Source: Planococcus shenhongbingii
GTDB lineage: Bacteria; Bacillota; Bacilli; Bacillales_A; Planococcaceae
Reading direction: 5' to 3'
NCBI RefSeq assembly: GCF_030413635.1
Contig: NZ_CP129235.1
Coordinates: 2,418,001-2,482,000, forward strand
DNA length: 64,000 bases
In this document: one piece after another, positions 16,342 to 25,731 of the stretch
How positions within the stretch are numbered: position 1 is the first letter of the stretch
Layout: each line of letters begins with the position of its first letter
Translations under genes and position numbers: made by a program
The notes under the pieces: model-generated
The model's input: only the letters and a program-made list of their open reading frames with translations
Told to the model about the DNA's origin: nothing
Databases searched by the model: none

Positions 16342-17414
16342 AATAACACCCCTCTTATTTTTAATTGCAATTGTTCATAAGCGGCTTGTGCCTGTTCTTC
16401 GTCAATCGCTTCGACATACGGCTGACCTGTTTTTTGAAGCAGCACAAAATTCAGCGATCCTTTAGAAGATTTTTTATCTTTTTTCATATAATCAATGACA
16501 TCATTAAAGGAAATCTCCTGGATTTTCTCCAATGGATAGCCATTCGCTTGGCACCATGCCAGAAACTCTTCCAAGCGCGGATGACCGGATAATAGCAAGG
16601 CATAAGCCATTCCAAGAGCAACTGCTTCGCCATGAGTGATTTTGCCATATCCGAGATAAGCTTCTATCGCGTGTGCTAAAGTATGGCCAAAATTCAAATA
16701 CTTTCTGACGCCGCCTTCAAATTCATCTTCTTCTACGATTGCCGCTTTTACCGCAATCCCCCGTTCCAGATGAAGCATCCAGTCGTCATCAGCCAACTCA
16801 TTGAACGAATGGATCCGCAGCAACTCAGACAGCCATTCTTCATTGGAAATAAAAGCATGTTTGATCACTTCCGCCATGCCGGACCGCACTTCCTGCTGGG
16901 GCAATGTTTTCAGAAACTGGATATTGTAAAGTACTGCTGCAGGCTGGTAAAACGTCCCGATCATATTTTTTCCAAGTGCATGGTTGATGGCTGTTTTGCC
17001 GCCAACTGCGCTATCATGTGCAAGAATAGTGGTCGGAATCTGGATATACGGAATACCTCTCATAAATGTCGAAGCAACAAATCCCGCAACGTCTCCTGTG
17101 GCACCTCCGCCGAATGCCAAAAGAAGCGACTTTCTGGAACAGCCTTCTTTCAATAAGAAGCTATGGCAGTCCATAAAGGTTTCAATGGATTTCGCATGTT
17201 CGCCAGAAGGTGCAGTAAATACACTCACTTCATATGGCTGCAAAAACTGCAAAAGTGAATCAAGGTGAAGCGAAGCGACTTTCTTATCAGCTATGACCAC
17301 GATCCGGTCGGCTGAACTTAGCAGCTCGCGGTATTGGCTCGAGAACAATTCAAATACATCAATCCCGATGTGGACATTGTATGGTTGATCGGCTTCGACT
17401 CGAAGTGACTTCAT
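16338..17414 (-). CDS. aroB: 3-dehydroquinate synthase
   Basis: Second shikimate step, NAD- and metal-dependent. The 358-residue product shows GGGATGDVAGFVASTFMRGI (NAD and substrate binding), PTTILAHDSAVGGKTAINH, the zinc ligands in AEVIKHAFI, FGHTLAHAIE and HGEAVALGM. It ends with a 4-nt overlap into aroH and begins 2 nt after the aroC stop. Confidence 0.96.
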   Translation of the reverse strand: MKSLRVEADQPYNVHIGIDVFELFSSQYRELLSSADRIVVIADKKVASLHLDSLLQFLQPYEVSVFTAPSGEHAKSIETFMDCHSFLLKEGCSRKSLLLAFGGGATGDVAGFVASTFMRGIPYIQIPTTILAHDSAVGGKTAINHALGKNMIGTFYQPAAVLYNIQFLKTLPQQEVRSGMAEVIKHAFISNEEWLSELLRIHSFNELADDDWMLHLERGIAVKAAIVEEDEFEGGVRKYLNFGHTLAHAIEAYLGYGKITHGEAVALGMAYALLLSGHPRLEEFLAWCQANGYPLEKIQEISFNDVIDYMKKDKKSSKGSLNFVLLQKTGQPYVEAIDEEQAQAAYEQLQLKIRGVLL

Positions 17415-17416
17415 GT

Positions 17417-18589
17417 CTAGTACTCCTTCGTATAATTTAAGTAATTCTGTAAATTTTCTTTCAAGCGAGGCATTTGATCCGCATCAAATTGTTCAATCAA
17501 TGCATTGGCTACTTCCCAAGCTATTACATGTTCTGCAACGATGGAAGCCGCCGGAACCGCACAGCTGTCCGAACGCTCGATGCTCGCTTGGAAAGGTTCT
17601 TTCGAATCAATATCGACACTCTGAAGCGGCTTGTAAAGCGTCGGAATCGGTTTCATGACTCCTCGTACGACAATCGGCATGCCCGTTGTCATTCCGCCTT
17701 CAAATCCACCCAGGTTATTTGTTTTGCGGGTATAGCCTAAGCCTTCCGTCCATTGGATTTCATCATGCACTTCGCTGCCTGGTTTTCTGGCCATTTCAAA
17801 GCCAATTCCGAACTCCACGCCTTTAAACGCATTGATGCTCATCATTGCAGCAGCGATTTTCGAATCCAGTTTGCGGTCATAATGGACATAGCTGCCAATT
17901 CCTGCTGGCATGCCTTCTACTATTACTTCAACCGTCCCGCCGATCGAATCGCCATTTTTCTTTGTTTCATCGATTAAGTCAGTCATTTGTTGGGTTACTG
18001 AAGGATCTGCACAGTATACGGCATCGTTTTCGACAATCTCCCGGATTTCAGCTGCCGTTTTTCCTTGGTAGCTTTCCGGATTCACTTTAATGCCGCCAAT
18101 TTCCGTTACATGGGCTACAATTTCCACACCCATCTGAGACAGCAATTGTTTAGCAACTGCCCCGACAGCGACACGCACAGTCGTTTCTCGCGCAGAAGAG
18201 CGCTCTAGCACATTGCGAAGGTCACGGTGCCCATACTTCATGCCGCCATTCAAATCGGCATGTCCTGGACGAGGACGTGTAATCTGGCGTTTCACTTCAT
18301 CCGTATCTTCAATCGGCTCAATGCCCATAATATTCGTCCAATGTTTCCAATCATCATTTTTGACTACTAGAGCTATCGGCGAGCCAAGTGTTTTTCCGTG
18401 GCGTACGCCTGATACTATTTCAACTGTATCTTTCTCAATCTGCATTCTCCGGCCGCGTCCATGTCCGCCTTGCCGTCTTTTCAATTCCTTATTGATCATT
18501 TCTGCAGTCAGCGGCATTTGTGCCGGCAACCCCTCGATGATAGCGGTCAACTGTGGACCGTGTGATTCTCCTGCTGTTAAATAACGCAT
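17417..18589 (-). CDS. aroC: Chorismate synthase
   Basis: FMN-dependent final shikimate step (called aroF in B. subtilis). Motifs [64 protein letters not shown] and [13 protein letters not shown] are intact. I use the ATG at 18587-18589 (GGGAGA site upstream), giving 390 residues; the frame is open 14 codons further. It heads the aroC-aroB-aroH-tyrA-aroA run. cheR, which precedes it in B. subtilis, is absent. Confidence 0.96.
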   Translation of the reverse strand: MRYLTAGESHGPQLTAIIEGLPAQMPLTAEMINKELKRRQGGHGRGRRMQIEKDTVEIVSGVRHGKTLGSPIALVVKNDDWKHWTNIMGIEPIEDTDEVKRQITRPRPGHADLNGGMKYGHRDLRNVLERSSARETTVRVAVGAVAKQLLSQMGVEIVAHVTEIGGIKVNPESYQGKTAAEIREIVENDAVYCADPSVTQQMTDLIDETKKNGDSIGGTVEVIVEGMPAGIGSYVHYDRKLDSKIAAAMMSINAFKGVEFGIGFEMARKPGSEVHDEIQWTEGLGYTRKTNNLGGFEGGMTTGMPIVVRGVMKPIPTLYKPLQSVDIDSKEPFQASIERSDSCAVPAASIVAEHVIAWEVANALIEQFDADQMPRLKENLQNYLNYTKEY

Positions 18590-18631
18590 GACACTTTCTC
18601 CCTTCAACGCACTAAAGTATTTATGTATCAC

Positions 18632-19036
18632 TATAACATATAGTATTTCATCAATTCTATCTTAAATTCAGATAAAGTGAAACTTCAATCTATTGGGAAA
18701 TTTAACCTTGACTATTCTTGTAAGGAACCTTGAACTATTTAAAAACTATTATTGTGAAATAAAAAAACTGTCCAAATGAAATGGACAGTTTGCTGAAGTT
18801 ATAAAAGTGATTATTAGGCGCTGAAGAAATCGCCCCAACTCTTTTTCAGTACGTGAAGTTAGTTCAGTGAAAGAGAAACAGCCAAATGCTTTCCGCGAGA
18901 GGATAGAGACATTGTTCAAGCTGATTCTTTCGGAACTTTTCCTTGCCTCACCACTGGCTTTCCTGTTGAACAGAATTCATATTTCATTTTATCTATCACC
19001 TATCCACAACTTTTTTATTATGGATTTTAGACAAAA
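18632..19036. other. 405-nt gap between aroC and ndk
   Basis: No convincing protein gene. The plus-strand frame 18867-19073 (68 codons) lacks a good ribosome site. On the minus strand a 23-codon ORF (18916-18987, MKYEFCSTGKPVVRQGKVPK then ESA) has an AGGTGA site 6-7 nt before its ATG and ends upstream of a minus-strand terminator, so a short transcript is possible. The rest is AT-rich and should hold the aroC promoter. In B. subtilis cheR occupies this slot. Confidence 0.4.
18761..18788 (-). terminator. Minus-strand terminator upstream of aroC
   Basis: On the minus strand ACTGTCC, loop, GGACAGT followed by seven T. It is not the ndk terminator (which is at 19037-19062), so it implies a transcript arising inside 18789-19036 or read-through from ndk. 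Confidence 0.7.
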
Positions 19037-19062
19037 TAAAAAAGCAGCTAAGCTGCTTTTTT
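19037..19062. terminator. Terminator behind ndk
   Basis: AAAAAAGCAGC TAA GCTGCTTTTTT: a compact symmetrical hairpin with T-runs in both directions. Confidence 0.8.
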
Positions 19063-19069
19063 ACCTGGA

Positions 19070-19516
19070 TTAGTTTACCCAGTTGTTCATTGTTTTTTCG
19101 TATGATACCAATTCTTCTTCTTTGAAGAACAAGCCGATTTCGCGTTCAGCGCTTTCAGCTGAATCCGAACCGTGGATCATGTTTTTGCCGACAGTAACTG
19201 CGAAGTCGCCGCGGATTGTTCCTGGAGCTGCATCTTTAGGGTTAGTAGCGCCCATCATTTGACGTGCAGTCAAAATAACGTTTTCGCCTTCCCAAACCAT
19301 TGCAAATACAGGACCTGAAGTGATGAATTCAACCAATTCACCGAAGAAAGGACGTTCTTTATGTTCGCCGTAATGCTGCTCAGCCAATTCAGCTGGAATC
19401 TGCATCAATTTAGCTCCAACCAAGTGATAACCTTTTTTCTCAAAACGTGCTACGATTTCACCGATTACATTGCGTTGTACGCCATCCGGCTTAACCATCA
19501 AGAAAGTTTTTTCCAT
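19070..19516 (-). CDS. ndk: Nucleoside diphosphate kinase
   Basis: Equalises NTP/NDP pools through a phosphohistidine. The 148-residue product has [16 protein letters not shown], the [20 protein letters not shown] loop (as [12 protein letters not shown]...) and the active histidine in [16 protein letters not shown]. The ATG at 19514-19516 is preferred over one 3 codons upstream because GAGGAG is correctly spaced. In Bacillus it also lies between the hep-men genes and the aro genes. Confidence 0.97.
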   Translation of the reverse strand: MEKTFLMVKPDGVQRNVIGEIVARFEKKGYHLVGAKLMQIPAELAEQHYGEHKERPFFGELVEFITSGPVFAMVWEGENVILTARQMMGATNPKDAAPGTIRGDFAVTVGKNMIHGSDSAESAEREIGLFFKEEELVSYEKTMNNWVN

Positions 19517-19601
19517 TATGAACACTCCTCTATTTAAAGCTCGGGCTTTTTGCCCACCTTAAAAAATACTATCAGTTTGGTGCTATTTGTCAACTATCTG
19601 G

Positions 19602-20576
19602 CTAAAACTTTCTCTTTCCAATAAAAAAGGCGATTTTTCGCATTGTTTTATTGGCAGGGCTTTTAGGCAAATAATCCAGTTCCTGCAGCGCCTTTTTCAA
19701 ATACCGTTCACTGACGGCTTTCGCTTCACTGATTCCCGGACTGTTGCGGATGGTTTTGACAACTAATAGCCGTTCCTTGTCCGTCAACTCTTTTTGAAGG
19801 CTGTTTTTCAATAAACTGTATACTTCCGGATCGCGGCGTGCACATAACACTGGCAACGTGATATTGCCTTGAATAAAATCGCTCCCTGCCGGTTTTCCAA
19901 GCTCTTCGTCTGTTGAAGTAAAGTCCAAAATATCATCAATGATCTGGAAAGACATGCCGATAAAGTAACCGAACCTGCGCAAATGAGCGGCCGTTTTTTC
20001 ATCTGTCCCTGATACTAATGCCCCTAATTCACAACTCGACGAAATAAGCAAAGCTGTTTTGCGTTTAATGCGCCGCAAGTAATCCCGCAGATTTTGATCC
20101 AGTTTATATTTATCTTCTATTTGAATGATTTCGCCGCGGCATACTTCAATCATCGTCTTGGATAAGATATGGTGAAGTTTTGGAGAATCGATGTCGGTGA
20201 TATACTCCAATGCCCGGGCTAATATAAAATCACCCGTATACATGGCAACACTATTATTCCATTCCGCCTTGACCGTCGGTTTGCCTCTTCGGATATCCGA
20301 GTCGTCTATGACATCGTCATGCACAAGGGACGCCATGTGAATCAGCTCTAATGGGACGGCAACTTGTTTCATCACATCGATATTGTAATTTCCGAATTTG
20401 CCCGCAAGCAAAACAAAAACAGGTCGGATTCGTTTCCCTCCGGCCTGCAATAAGTGAAGAGAAGCATCGTTTAATAGGTGAGATTTGGAATCCACTGCCT
20501 GTTCTAATTCTTTTTCAATCATATCTAATTCCGGTTTAAGATCGGAATAGAGCAATTTCAACTTCACCTTTTCCAC
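19602..20576 (-). CDS. hepT: Heptaprenyl diphosphate synthase, catalytic component II
   Basis: Trans-prenyltransferase large subunit making the C35 side chain for menaquinone-7. GGKRIRPVFVLLAG, the first aspartate-rich motif DDVIDDSDIRRG (about residue 92) and the second DDILDFTSTDEELGKP are intact; the C-terminus FIGKRKF is typical. It needs HepS, encoded two genes upstream. A GTG start (20574-20576) is used; a TTG a few codons on, better spaced from AAAGGTG, is an alternative. Confidence 0.95.
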   Translation of the reverse strand: MEKVKLKLLYSDLKPELDMIEKELEQAVDSKSHLLNDASLHLLQAGGKRIRPVFVLLAGKFGNYNIDVMKQVAVPLELIHMASLVHDDVIDDSDIRRGKPTVKAEWNNSVAMYTGDFILARALEYITDIDSPKLHHILSKTMIEVCRGEIIQIEDKYKLDQNLRDYLRRIKRKTALLISSSCELGALVSGTDEKTAAHLRRFGYFIGMSFQIIDDILDFTSTDEELGKPAGSDFIQGNITLPVLCARRDPEVYSLLKNSLQKELTDKERLLVVKTIRNSPGISEAKAVSERYLKKALQELDYLPKSPANKTMRKIAFFIGKRKF

Positions 20577-20594
20577 TTAAAAAACCTTCTCCCG

Positions 20595-21308
20595 CTATTT
20601 TACTTTTTTAATGCCTAAATGCAGTGCAGCCGCACCGCCAGTGTAAGGTTTGTATTTCACTTTTTCAAATCCGACTTGAACAAAAAGTTTGGCCAGCTGT
20701 TTCATACCGGGAAAGCCTTTAGCCGATTCTTGCAGCCATGAATATTCCTTATAGCTTTTCGCAAACAACTTGCCGAATACCGGCATGATGAAACGGAAAT
20801 AGAACCGGAAAAACGGCTTGAATAGCAAATTATTCGGCTGTGATGTTTCAAGGCACGCAATCATCCCGCCGGGCTTAAGAACCCGGTGCATTTCTGAAAG
20901 CACCTGCTGGTAATCCGGTACATTGCGAAGACCAAATCCAATTGTCGCAAAATCAAATGAATTGTCCGGAAACGGCAATGCCATCGCATTTCCCTGAACC
21001 AGTTTTACCTGAGGCATATGTTTGGTTTTCTCGATTCCGACATTCAACATGTTCTGGCTGAAATCCAATCCGACCACTTTGCCTGTCTCACCTGTCGCTT
21101 CGGCTAAAGCGATCGTCCAATCTGCCGTACCGCAGCATACATCAATTGCAGCTGCCCCTTTAGGCACCTGCATTTTGTCCATAGTGTCTTTGCGCCATTT
21201 ACTATGCTGCTGAAAACTGATGACAGAATTCATTTGATCGTAATTGTCCGATATTTTTTCAAAAACTTCATGTACGCGCTGTTCTTTCGTTTTTTGCATC
21301 TCAGTCAT
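20595..21308 (-). CDS. menG: Demethylmenaquinone methyltransferase
   Basis: UbiE/MenG family SAM-dependent C-methyltransferase, last step of menaquinone synthesis. [23 protein letters not shown], the SAM motif [41 protein letters not shown] and [10 protein letters not shown] are diagnostic. Length 237. Its start overlaps the hepS stop by 4 nt and hepT follows by 18 nt, so side-chain synthesis and ring methylation are expressed together. Confidence 0.96.
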   Translation of the reverse strand: MTEMQKTKEQRVHEVFEKISDNYDQMNSVISFQQHSKWRKDTMDKMQVPKGAAAIDVCCGTADWTIALAEATGETGKVVGLDFSQNMLNVGIEKTKHMPQVKLVQGNAMALPFPDNSFDFATIGFGLRNVPDYQQVLSEMHRVLKPGGMIACLETSQPNNLLFKPFFRFYFRFIMPVFGKLFAKSYKEYSWLQESAKGFPGMKQLAKLFVQVGFEKVKYKPYTGGAAALHLGIKKVK

Positions 21309-22084
21309 CCTTCTCGGGTTAGCTGCTCAGCTCTATGCTGGTGCGGGGTTATTTGATGGAGCATAAAGCTCTTGAGTTCATAGTTGAAATTATAGGAATT
21401 GATGGTCAGCGAAATATCTTCATGCAATAAATCCAGCTTCTCCAGCAGCCAGCGCTCTGTCTGCAACGGGTGCTGAAGAGTCTGGTTCAACAAACGCAGA
21501 ATTCGAGTCTGGCTGTTGTTTTGCAGGAATTCAAGCTCTTCCACATATCGGATATAGCGAAGCATCAAAGTAGCCAGCGATGCATATTTCTCAAATCCAT
21601 AAAATTTATAAAATGTCGTTAATAATTCCGTTTCAATTACATGGACTAAATCATCGATTTCTTCAACTGAACGGACTAGCCCATCGTAAAAAGAAGCTTT
21701 GTTTTCGCTCACCTTTATGATTGAGGTTGCCAAACGCTGAATCATCGTTATATTGTTCGAATTGGCCAGCATCTGATAATAGATGCCGCTGTAAAAATCA
21801 CCAGCCAGGACAGTTAACTGCTGTTTTTTTGTTATCACTAGTGCATTTTCCTTCACTTGATCATGGGCATGCAGAGCAGCATAAACGATTGAAACTGTTT
21901 TTGCTGAAGCCTCTATTTCGCCTGACCAATGATTTTCGTCAAAAAAAGGCAACAACAAAAAAAACAAACGTGCCCGTTCAACTGATGGACCTTCCGTGAA
22001 ATTCTCCAGTGTCCGCTGTTTTACAGCTTTTAAGACATCGAGTTCCATAGAAGTGATTTTTGAATGTATTAGTTGTTCATTCAT
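21305..22084 (-). CDS. hepS: Heptaprenyl diphosphate synthase component I
   Basis: The small, non-catalytic partner (259 residues) of HepT, needed for chain-length control. It lacks aspartate-rich motifs, as expected, and has the HepS-type pattern [20 protein letters not shown] and [38 protein letters not shown]. The ATG at 22082-22084 has GGAG 8 nt upstream. First gene of the hepS-menG-hepT unit. Confidence 0.92.
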   Translation of the reverse strand: MNEQLIHSKITSMELDVLKAVKQRTLENFTEGPSVERARLFFLLLPFFDENHWSGEIEASAKTVSIVYAALHAHDQVKENALVITKKQQLTVLAGDFYSGIYYQMLANSNNITMIQRLATSIIKVSENKASFYDGLVRSVEEIDDLVHVIETELLTTFYKFYGFEKYASLATLMLRYIRYVEELEFLQNNSQTRILRLLNQTLQHPLQTERWLLEKLDLLHEDISLTINSYNFNYELKSFMLHQITPHQHRAEQLTREG

Positions 22085-22161
22085 ACTGCTTGCTCCATTC
22101 ATGATTTAGCCATATTACCCTAGTATATCATAAGCAAAGGCTTGCCTTCATCCAATAACGC

Positions 22162-22383
22162 CTATTTTTTCGCTTCGCTTTCTACCAGGCCATGGGCTGT
22201 TTGAATTTCCGCTTTGCCGCGAATTTTCATCGCTGACGTGTGTTCTGTGAATTGGGCAATCATTACTTCACCGGTATCCAACTTTTCGGTATGGTGAAAT
22301 TTTGTGTCATTGCCACGAGTTAAACCGATGACGTTTACGCCGTCTTCTAATGCACGAATCACAATGTATTCTGGTTGAGCCAT
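22162..22383 (-). CDS. mtrB: Tryptophan RNA-binding attenuation protein (TRAP)
   Basis: An 11-mer ring protein that binds tryptophan and then GAG/UAG repeats in leader RNAs. The 73-residue product keeps [22 protein letters not shown] and the RNA-contact residues Lys34, Lys53 and Arg55 (the KKR set, 3 less than B. subtilis numbering), plus TAHGL. It follows folE, as in B. subtilis mtrAB. No trp operon is present in this window, so its targets lie elsewhere. Confidence 0.95.
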   Translation of the reverse strand: MAQPEYIVIRALEDGVNVIGLTRGNDTKFHHTEKLDTGEVMIAQFTEHTSAMKIRGKAEIQTAHGLVESEAKK

Positions 22384-22411
22384 TTTTCCACCCGCTTCTT
22401 TAAAAGTTCAA

Positions 22412-22996
22412 TTAATTCATATTTATATAAGTGATGATTTCCGATCGTTTGATATCATCTTTTTCAAGTATGCCTCTTGACACTGCAGTCACTGTTTTAG
22501 CGCCAGGCTTTTTGATGCCTCTCATTGTCATGCACATATGTTCCGCTTCAACCATTACGTATACGCCGTGCGGGTTTAAAGTTTCCATCAGTGAATCTGC
22601 AATGGTGGAAGTGATCCGTTCCTGCAGTTGAGGGCGCTTCGCCACTGTTTCTACTGCTCGCGCCAGCTTGCTTAATCCGGTCACGACTCCATCTCGAGGG
22701 ATGTAGGCAATATGGGCTTTGCCAAAAAATGGAACAAGGTGATGCTCACAAGTCGAGTAAAAAGGTATATCTTTTACAAGAACCAGTTCCTCATGTCCTT
22801 CGTGAAAAACCGTACTGAAATATTCTTTTGGATCTTCTTTTAATCCCGAAAATATTTCTGCATACATTTTGGCCACACGTTTCGGTGTATCCAGCAATCC
22901 TTCTCTGTTCGGGTTTTCTCCTACAGCTTCAAGAATCATGGTAACCGCTTTTTCTATTTTATCTAAATCTACTTTTTTCGAATCTATATCTATCAC
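22412..22996 (-). CDS. folE: GTP cyclohydrolase I
   Basis: First folate step, GTP to dihydroneopterin triphosphate. Zinc ligands are visible in [20 protein letters not shown] and [35 protein letters not shown] is the family signature. I place the start at the GTG at 22994-22996, preceded by ACAGGAGGAAACAAC, giving 194 residues; the frame extends 8 codons further to a TTG without a site. Equivalent to B. subtilis mtrA and paired with mtrB. Confidence 0.95.
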   Translation of the reverse strand: MIDIDSKKVDLDKIEKAVTMILEAVGENPNREGLLDTPKRVAKMYAEIFSGLKEDPKEYFSTVFHEGHEELVLVKDIPFYSTCEHHLVPFFGKAHIAYIPRDGVVTGLSKLARAVETVAKRPQLQERITSTIADSLMETLNPHGVYVMVEAEHMCMTMRGIKKPGAKTVTAVSRGILEKDDIKRSEIITYINMN

Positions 22997-23166
22997 GTTG
23001 TTTCCTCCTGTAAAAGACAAATCGGATTCCCTCCGTTTAACGGCCCGTAAGATTCCCTGCTAAGAGAAGTTATTCTTTATGCGAATGCAGCAACCGTTTA
23101 GGTTTTTCTTGTTTTTTCTCACATGAATCGTAGCATATAGCCACGTTATACGCAAAACTGTTAGCT

Positions 23167-23214
23167 CAAAAAAAGAATGGCTTTTACGTGAACAAGTCAC
23201 GAAAAAGCCATTCT
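23167..23214 (-). terminator. Terminator behind hbs
   Basis: Long hairpin AGAATGGCTTTT ... AAAAGCCATTCT (with an inner GTGA/TCAC pair), followed on the minus strand by seven T. Confidence 0.8.
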
Positions 23215-23231
23215 ATGTACTGCACTGAAAA

Positions 23232-23504
23232 TTATTTCACTGCGTCTTTAAGCGCTTTACCTGGCTTAAATGCAGGAACTTTGCTTGCAGCGATCTCGAT
23301 TTCAGCACCAGTCTGCGGGTTACGACCTTTGCGTGCTGCGCGTTCGCGTACTTCAAAGTTACCAAATCCGATTAATTGTACTTTGTCACCTTGAGTTAGA
23401 GCGTTTTGAATCGCCTCAAATGCAGCGTCAACTGCTTTTGCAGCGTCTTTACGAGAAAGTTCAGCTGCTTCAGCAACAGAGTTCACTAATTCTGTCTTGT
23501 TCAT
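23232..23504 (-). CDS. hbs: HU-type DNA-binding protein
   Basis: Histone-like protein of 90 residues. [20 protein letters not shown], the beta-arm signature [21 protein letters not shown] and the C-terminus [15 protein letters not shown] are standard. Ribosome site AGGAGGTGAATAGC before the ATG at 23502-23504 is the strongest in the area, fitting high expression. It is separated from yphF by the place where spoIVA lies in sporulating relatives. Confidence 0.97.
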   Translation of the reverse strand: MNKTELVNSVAEAAELSRKDAAKAVDAAFEAIQNALTQGDKVQLIGFGNFEVRERAARKGRNPQTGAEIEIAASKVPAFKPGKALKDAVK

Positions 23505-23588
23505 GCTATTCACCTCCTCTCAAAGGGGATGCAAACCTTCAATCCTGTAAAAAGAGTATCATATCGAAAATCGCATAGCAACAGGTAA

Positions 23589-23667
23589 TAGAGCGGTTTT
23601 GCAATAAAAAAAGCAAATAATGGAGTATTCTTCCTAAATATTTACATTTAATGCGAAAACCGCTCTA
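23589..23667. repeat. 12-bp inverted repeat with 55-nt spacer
   Basis: TAGAGCGGTTTT (23589-23600) and its exact complement AAAACCGCTCTA (23656-23667) flank an AT-rich stretch with a seven-A run, between the yphF stop and the hbs upstream region. Possible extended terminator or binding site. Confidence 0.6.
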
Positions 23668-23678
23668 ATACTGCGATT

Positions 23679-24389
23679 TTAATCAACTTTAAAGACAGGT
23701 TCATTTTTTTCATTCACAGTGTAAGGAAGTGAATAAGCCGGAACGACCGGGCTGTTTTCATACAATAAAAACCTGATGTCTTGGCCGGGTTCCAATGTCC
23801 CCTCATATTCCTGGAGAACGGTATACAAATCCATTGAATAATCTACAAACACTTCGCCTTTGCCATTCACCACAAGCGGAAGATTTCTGCCGCTATATGG
23901 ACTGACCGCTGTTTGTTCTTCGCTGAATCCCATCGCTTCATAATTCAGTTTATAAACATTATCTGCAATGATTTCAGAAATCGGAGCTTGTCCGCCATTC
24001 GCACTTTTCCGTACGTTAATCGTGCGGATCGCTTCTGTAAGGCGCAGATCCACCAATTTCACTGTTGGGTTTTCCTCAACATCCATCAGGACATATTGAT
24101 AAACTCCACCAGATTCATAGGCATTAGGAGGTATTTCCGCAAGATAAGTTGGGGCGATTTTTGAAAAATCGATTGGATATTTAATGTATTGATCTACGTC
24201 CATATCTCTGGTTTTGATCGGCAATAACCCGCCGCTTGCTCCACGGTACTGGTTAACTGCGTTCTGAACAGAAATTAGTTGATCTTCATAAGGAATCTGG
24301 TTTTCTGCCCGTTCACTTTCCGGATACATACATCCCGCCAAAAGCATCATACTGAGCATCATAGTGATTGCTAATAATCCTTTTTTCAT
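23679..24389 (-). CDS. yphF: YphF-like lipoprotein
   Basis: A 236-residue predicted lipoprotein: lysine-rich start, hydrophobic stretch LLAITMMLSMMLLAGC with lipobox LAGC (Cys at about residue 20), then a hydrophilic extracellular domain. The position between yphE and the former spoIVA slot, and the conserved general form, match B. subtilis YphF, whose function is unknown. ATG at 24387-24389 is chosen (GAGGTG 6 nt upstream); in-frame ATG and GTG lie 2-3 codons earlier. Confidence 0.8.
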   Translation of the reverse strand: MKKGLLAITMMLSMMLLAGCMYPESERAENQIPYEDQLISVQNAVNQYRGASGGLLPIKTRDMDVDQYIKYPIDFSKIAPTYLAEIPPNAYESGGVYQYVLMDVEENPTVKLVDLRLTEAIRTINVRKSANGGQAPISEIIADNVYKLNYEAMGFSEEQTAVSPYSGRNLPLVVNGKGEVFVDYSMDLYTVLQEYEGTLEPGQDIRFLLYENSPVVPAYSLPYTVNEKNEPVFKVD

Positions 24390-24399
24390 TTTCATCACC

Positions 24400-24603
24400 T
24401 CAAGCGCCGCCGGTTGGGCCGCTAAGTACTATGAATACCATGATAAAGAATCCGAGTATCAACAGAATATAAGCCACTAAAGCAAAAAGGAATTTCAAGA
24501 TGCCGTTTTTTAATTTGTATCTGCTTAAATAAATCATTCCCATTGAAATGATTAAAAAAGCTATACCCGCAAAGGAGACCCACATCTTATCTAAAGAACT
24601 CAT
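24400..24603 (-). CDS. yphE: DUF2768 small membrane protein (YphE)
   Basis: A 67-residue protein with two transmembrane helices (KMWVSFAGIAFLIISMGMIY and LFALVAYILLILGFFIMVFIVL) and a short C-terminal tail, matching DUF2768/YphE in length and form. Function unknown. It is 10 nt upstream of yphF. An extended -10 (TGTTATAAT, 24636-24644, minus strand) directly upstream probably drives both. Confidence 0.82.
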   Translation of the reverse strand: MSSLDKMWVSFAGIAFLIISMGMIYLSRYKLKNGILKFLFALVAYILLILGFFIMVFIVLSGPTGGA

Positions 24604-24635
24604 AACTGACCGCCTTTCGTTCTATTTCACCCCGT

Positions 24636-24644
24636 ATTATAACA
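24636..24644 (-). promoter_or_regulatory. Extended -10 promoter for yphE-yphF
   Basis: Minus-strand TGTTATAAT (TG-N-TATAAT). No recognisable -35, which is usual for extended -10 promoters. It lies just downstream of the gpsA terminator. Confidence 0.5.
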
Positions 24645-24647
24645 TAA

Positions 24648-24683
24648 AGAAAGAAGAGGCCGCGGAGCTGAACCTCTTCTTTT
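24648..24683 (-). terminator. Terminator behind gpsA
   Basis: Minus strand AAAGAAGAGG, 14-nt loop, CCTCTTCTTT then CTTT. Ends the der-gpsA unit. Confidence 0.7.
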
Positions 24684-24690
24684 GTGACAA

Positions 24691-25710
24691 TTAAAGTAAG
24701 TTGATAAGGTCTTCCATTTCGTTTTTCTTCATACGCCCCATTAGGATGTCAACCGCTTCCGTAGTTGATACACCTTCAAATAAAACGGCATACAAAGCTG
24801 ACGTGATCGGCATAGGGACATCGTATTTTTTTGACAATTGATAAGCGGCTTTTGTGGTACGGATGCCTTCGACAACCATCCCCATTTCTTCAAGCACTTC
24901 ATCAATGGTCTTGCCTTTTCCTAGCATATTGCCGGCACGCCAGTTTCGCGAATGGACACTGGTGCATGTGACAATCAAATCTCCAACGCCTGAGAGGCCG
25001 GAGAACGTCAAAGGCGTGGCCCCCATCTTGACACCCAGCCGCGCGATTTCAGCAAGCCCACGGGTCATCAGAGCAGCTTTGGCATTATCTCCATAGCCAA
25101 GGCCGTCAGTTATGCCAACAGCTAACGCAATAATGTTTTTCAAAGCTCCGCCGATTTCTACCCCGATTACATCTGTATTCGTGTAGACGCGGAAATAATG
25201 ATTCATGAACAGATCCTGGACCCGCTCAGCAGAAGCCGTATTTTCACAGGCTGCGGTCACAGTAGTCGGATGTTCAATTACCACTTCTTCTGCATGGCTT
25301 GGCCCCGATAACACCACTACATCTTCTATCCATTGCTCTGGAATTTCTTCGCGGATCATTTCACTGATCCGTTTCAGCGAATCCGGCTCAATGCCTTTGG
25401 AGACATGGATGAACAATGCTTTTTTCGTCAAATTCCCTTTAATTTGTGCACAGACTTCCCTTATTGCTTTTGTGGGAACTGCTAACACAAATATTTCTGA
25501 ATGATTGACGGTTTGCTGCAAGTCGTTTGTAGCTTTCAGGTTTTCCGGCAATTGGATGCCTTTTAAGTACCGATTGTTCGTATGGCCATTGATTTCCTCA
25601 GCCTGTTCTAAACGATGGGTCCAAAGCAAAAGGTCATGGCCATTTTGAGTCAAAACATAACTCAAAGCAGTCCCCCAGCTCCCAGCCCCAAAAACAGATA
25701 CTTTTTCCAT
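24691..25710 (-). CDS. gpsA: Glycerol-3-phosphate dehydrogenase [NAD(P)+]
   Basis: Supplies sn-glycerol-3-phosphate for phospholipids. VSVFGAGSWGTALSYVL (Rossmann), FIHVSKGIEPDSLKRISE, LSGPSHAEEV, the catalytic lysine in GGALKNIIALAVGITDGLGYGDNAKAALMTRGLAEI, and SGVGDLIVTCTSVHSRNW are all present. ATG at 25708-25710 has GGTGGG upstream and gives 339 residues. It follows der, a conserved pairing in Bacillales. Confidence 0.96.
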   Translation of the reverse strand: MEKVSVFGAGSWGTALSYVLTQNGHDLLLWTHRLEQAEEINGHTNNRYLKGIQLPENLKATNDLQQTVNHSEIFVLAVPTKAIREVCAQIKGNLTKKALFIHVSKGIEPDSLKRISEMIREEIPEQWIEDVVVLSGPSHAEEVVIEHPTTVTAACENTASAERVQDLFMNHYFRVYTNTDVIGVEIGGALKNIIALAVGITDGLGYGDNAKAALMTRGLAEIARLGVKMGATPLTFSGLSGVGDLIVTCTSVHSRNWRAGNMLGKGKTIDEVLEEMGMVVEGIRTTKAAYQLSKKYDVPMPITSALYAVLFEGVSTTEAVDILMGRMKKNEMEDLINLL

Positions 25711-25731
25711 ATTCAATCCCACCTTTTCCAA

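Noticed and set aside
18867-19073. 68-codon plus-strand ORF between aroC and ndk
   Set aside because: No ribosome site, overlaps the ndk terminator, no recognisable pattern.
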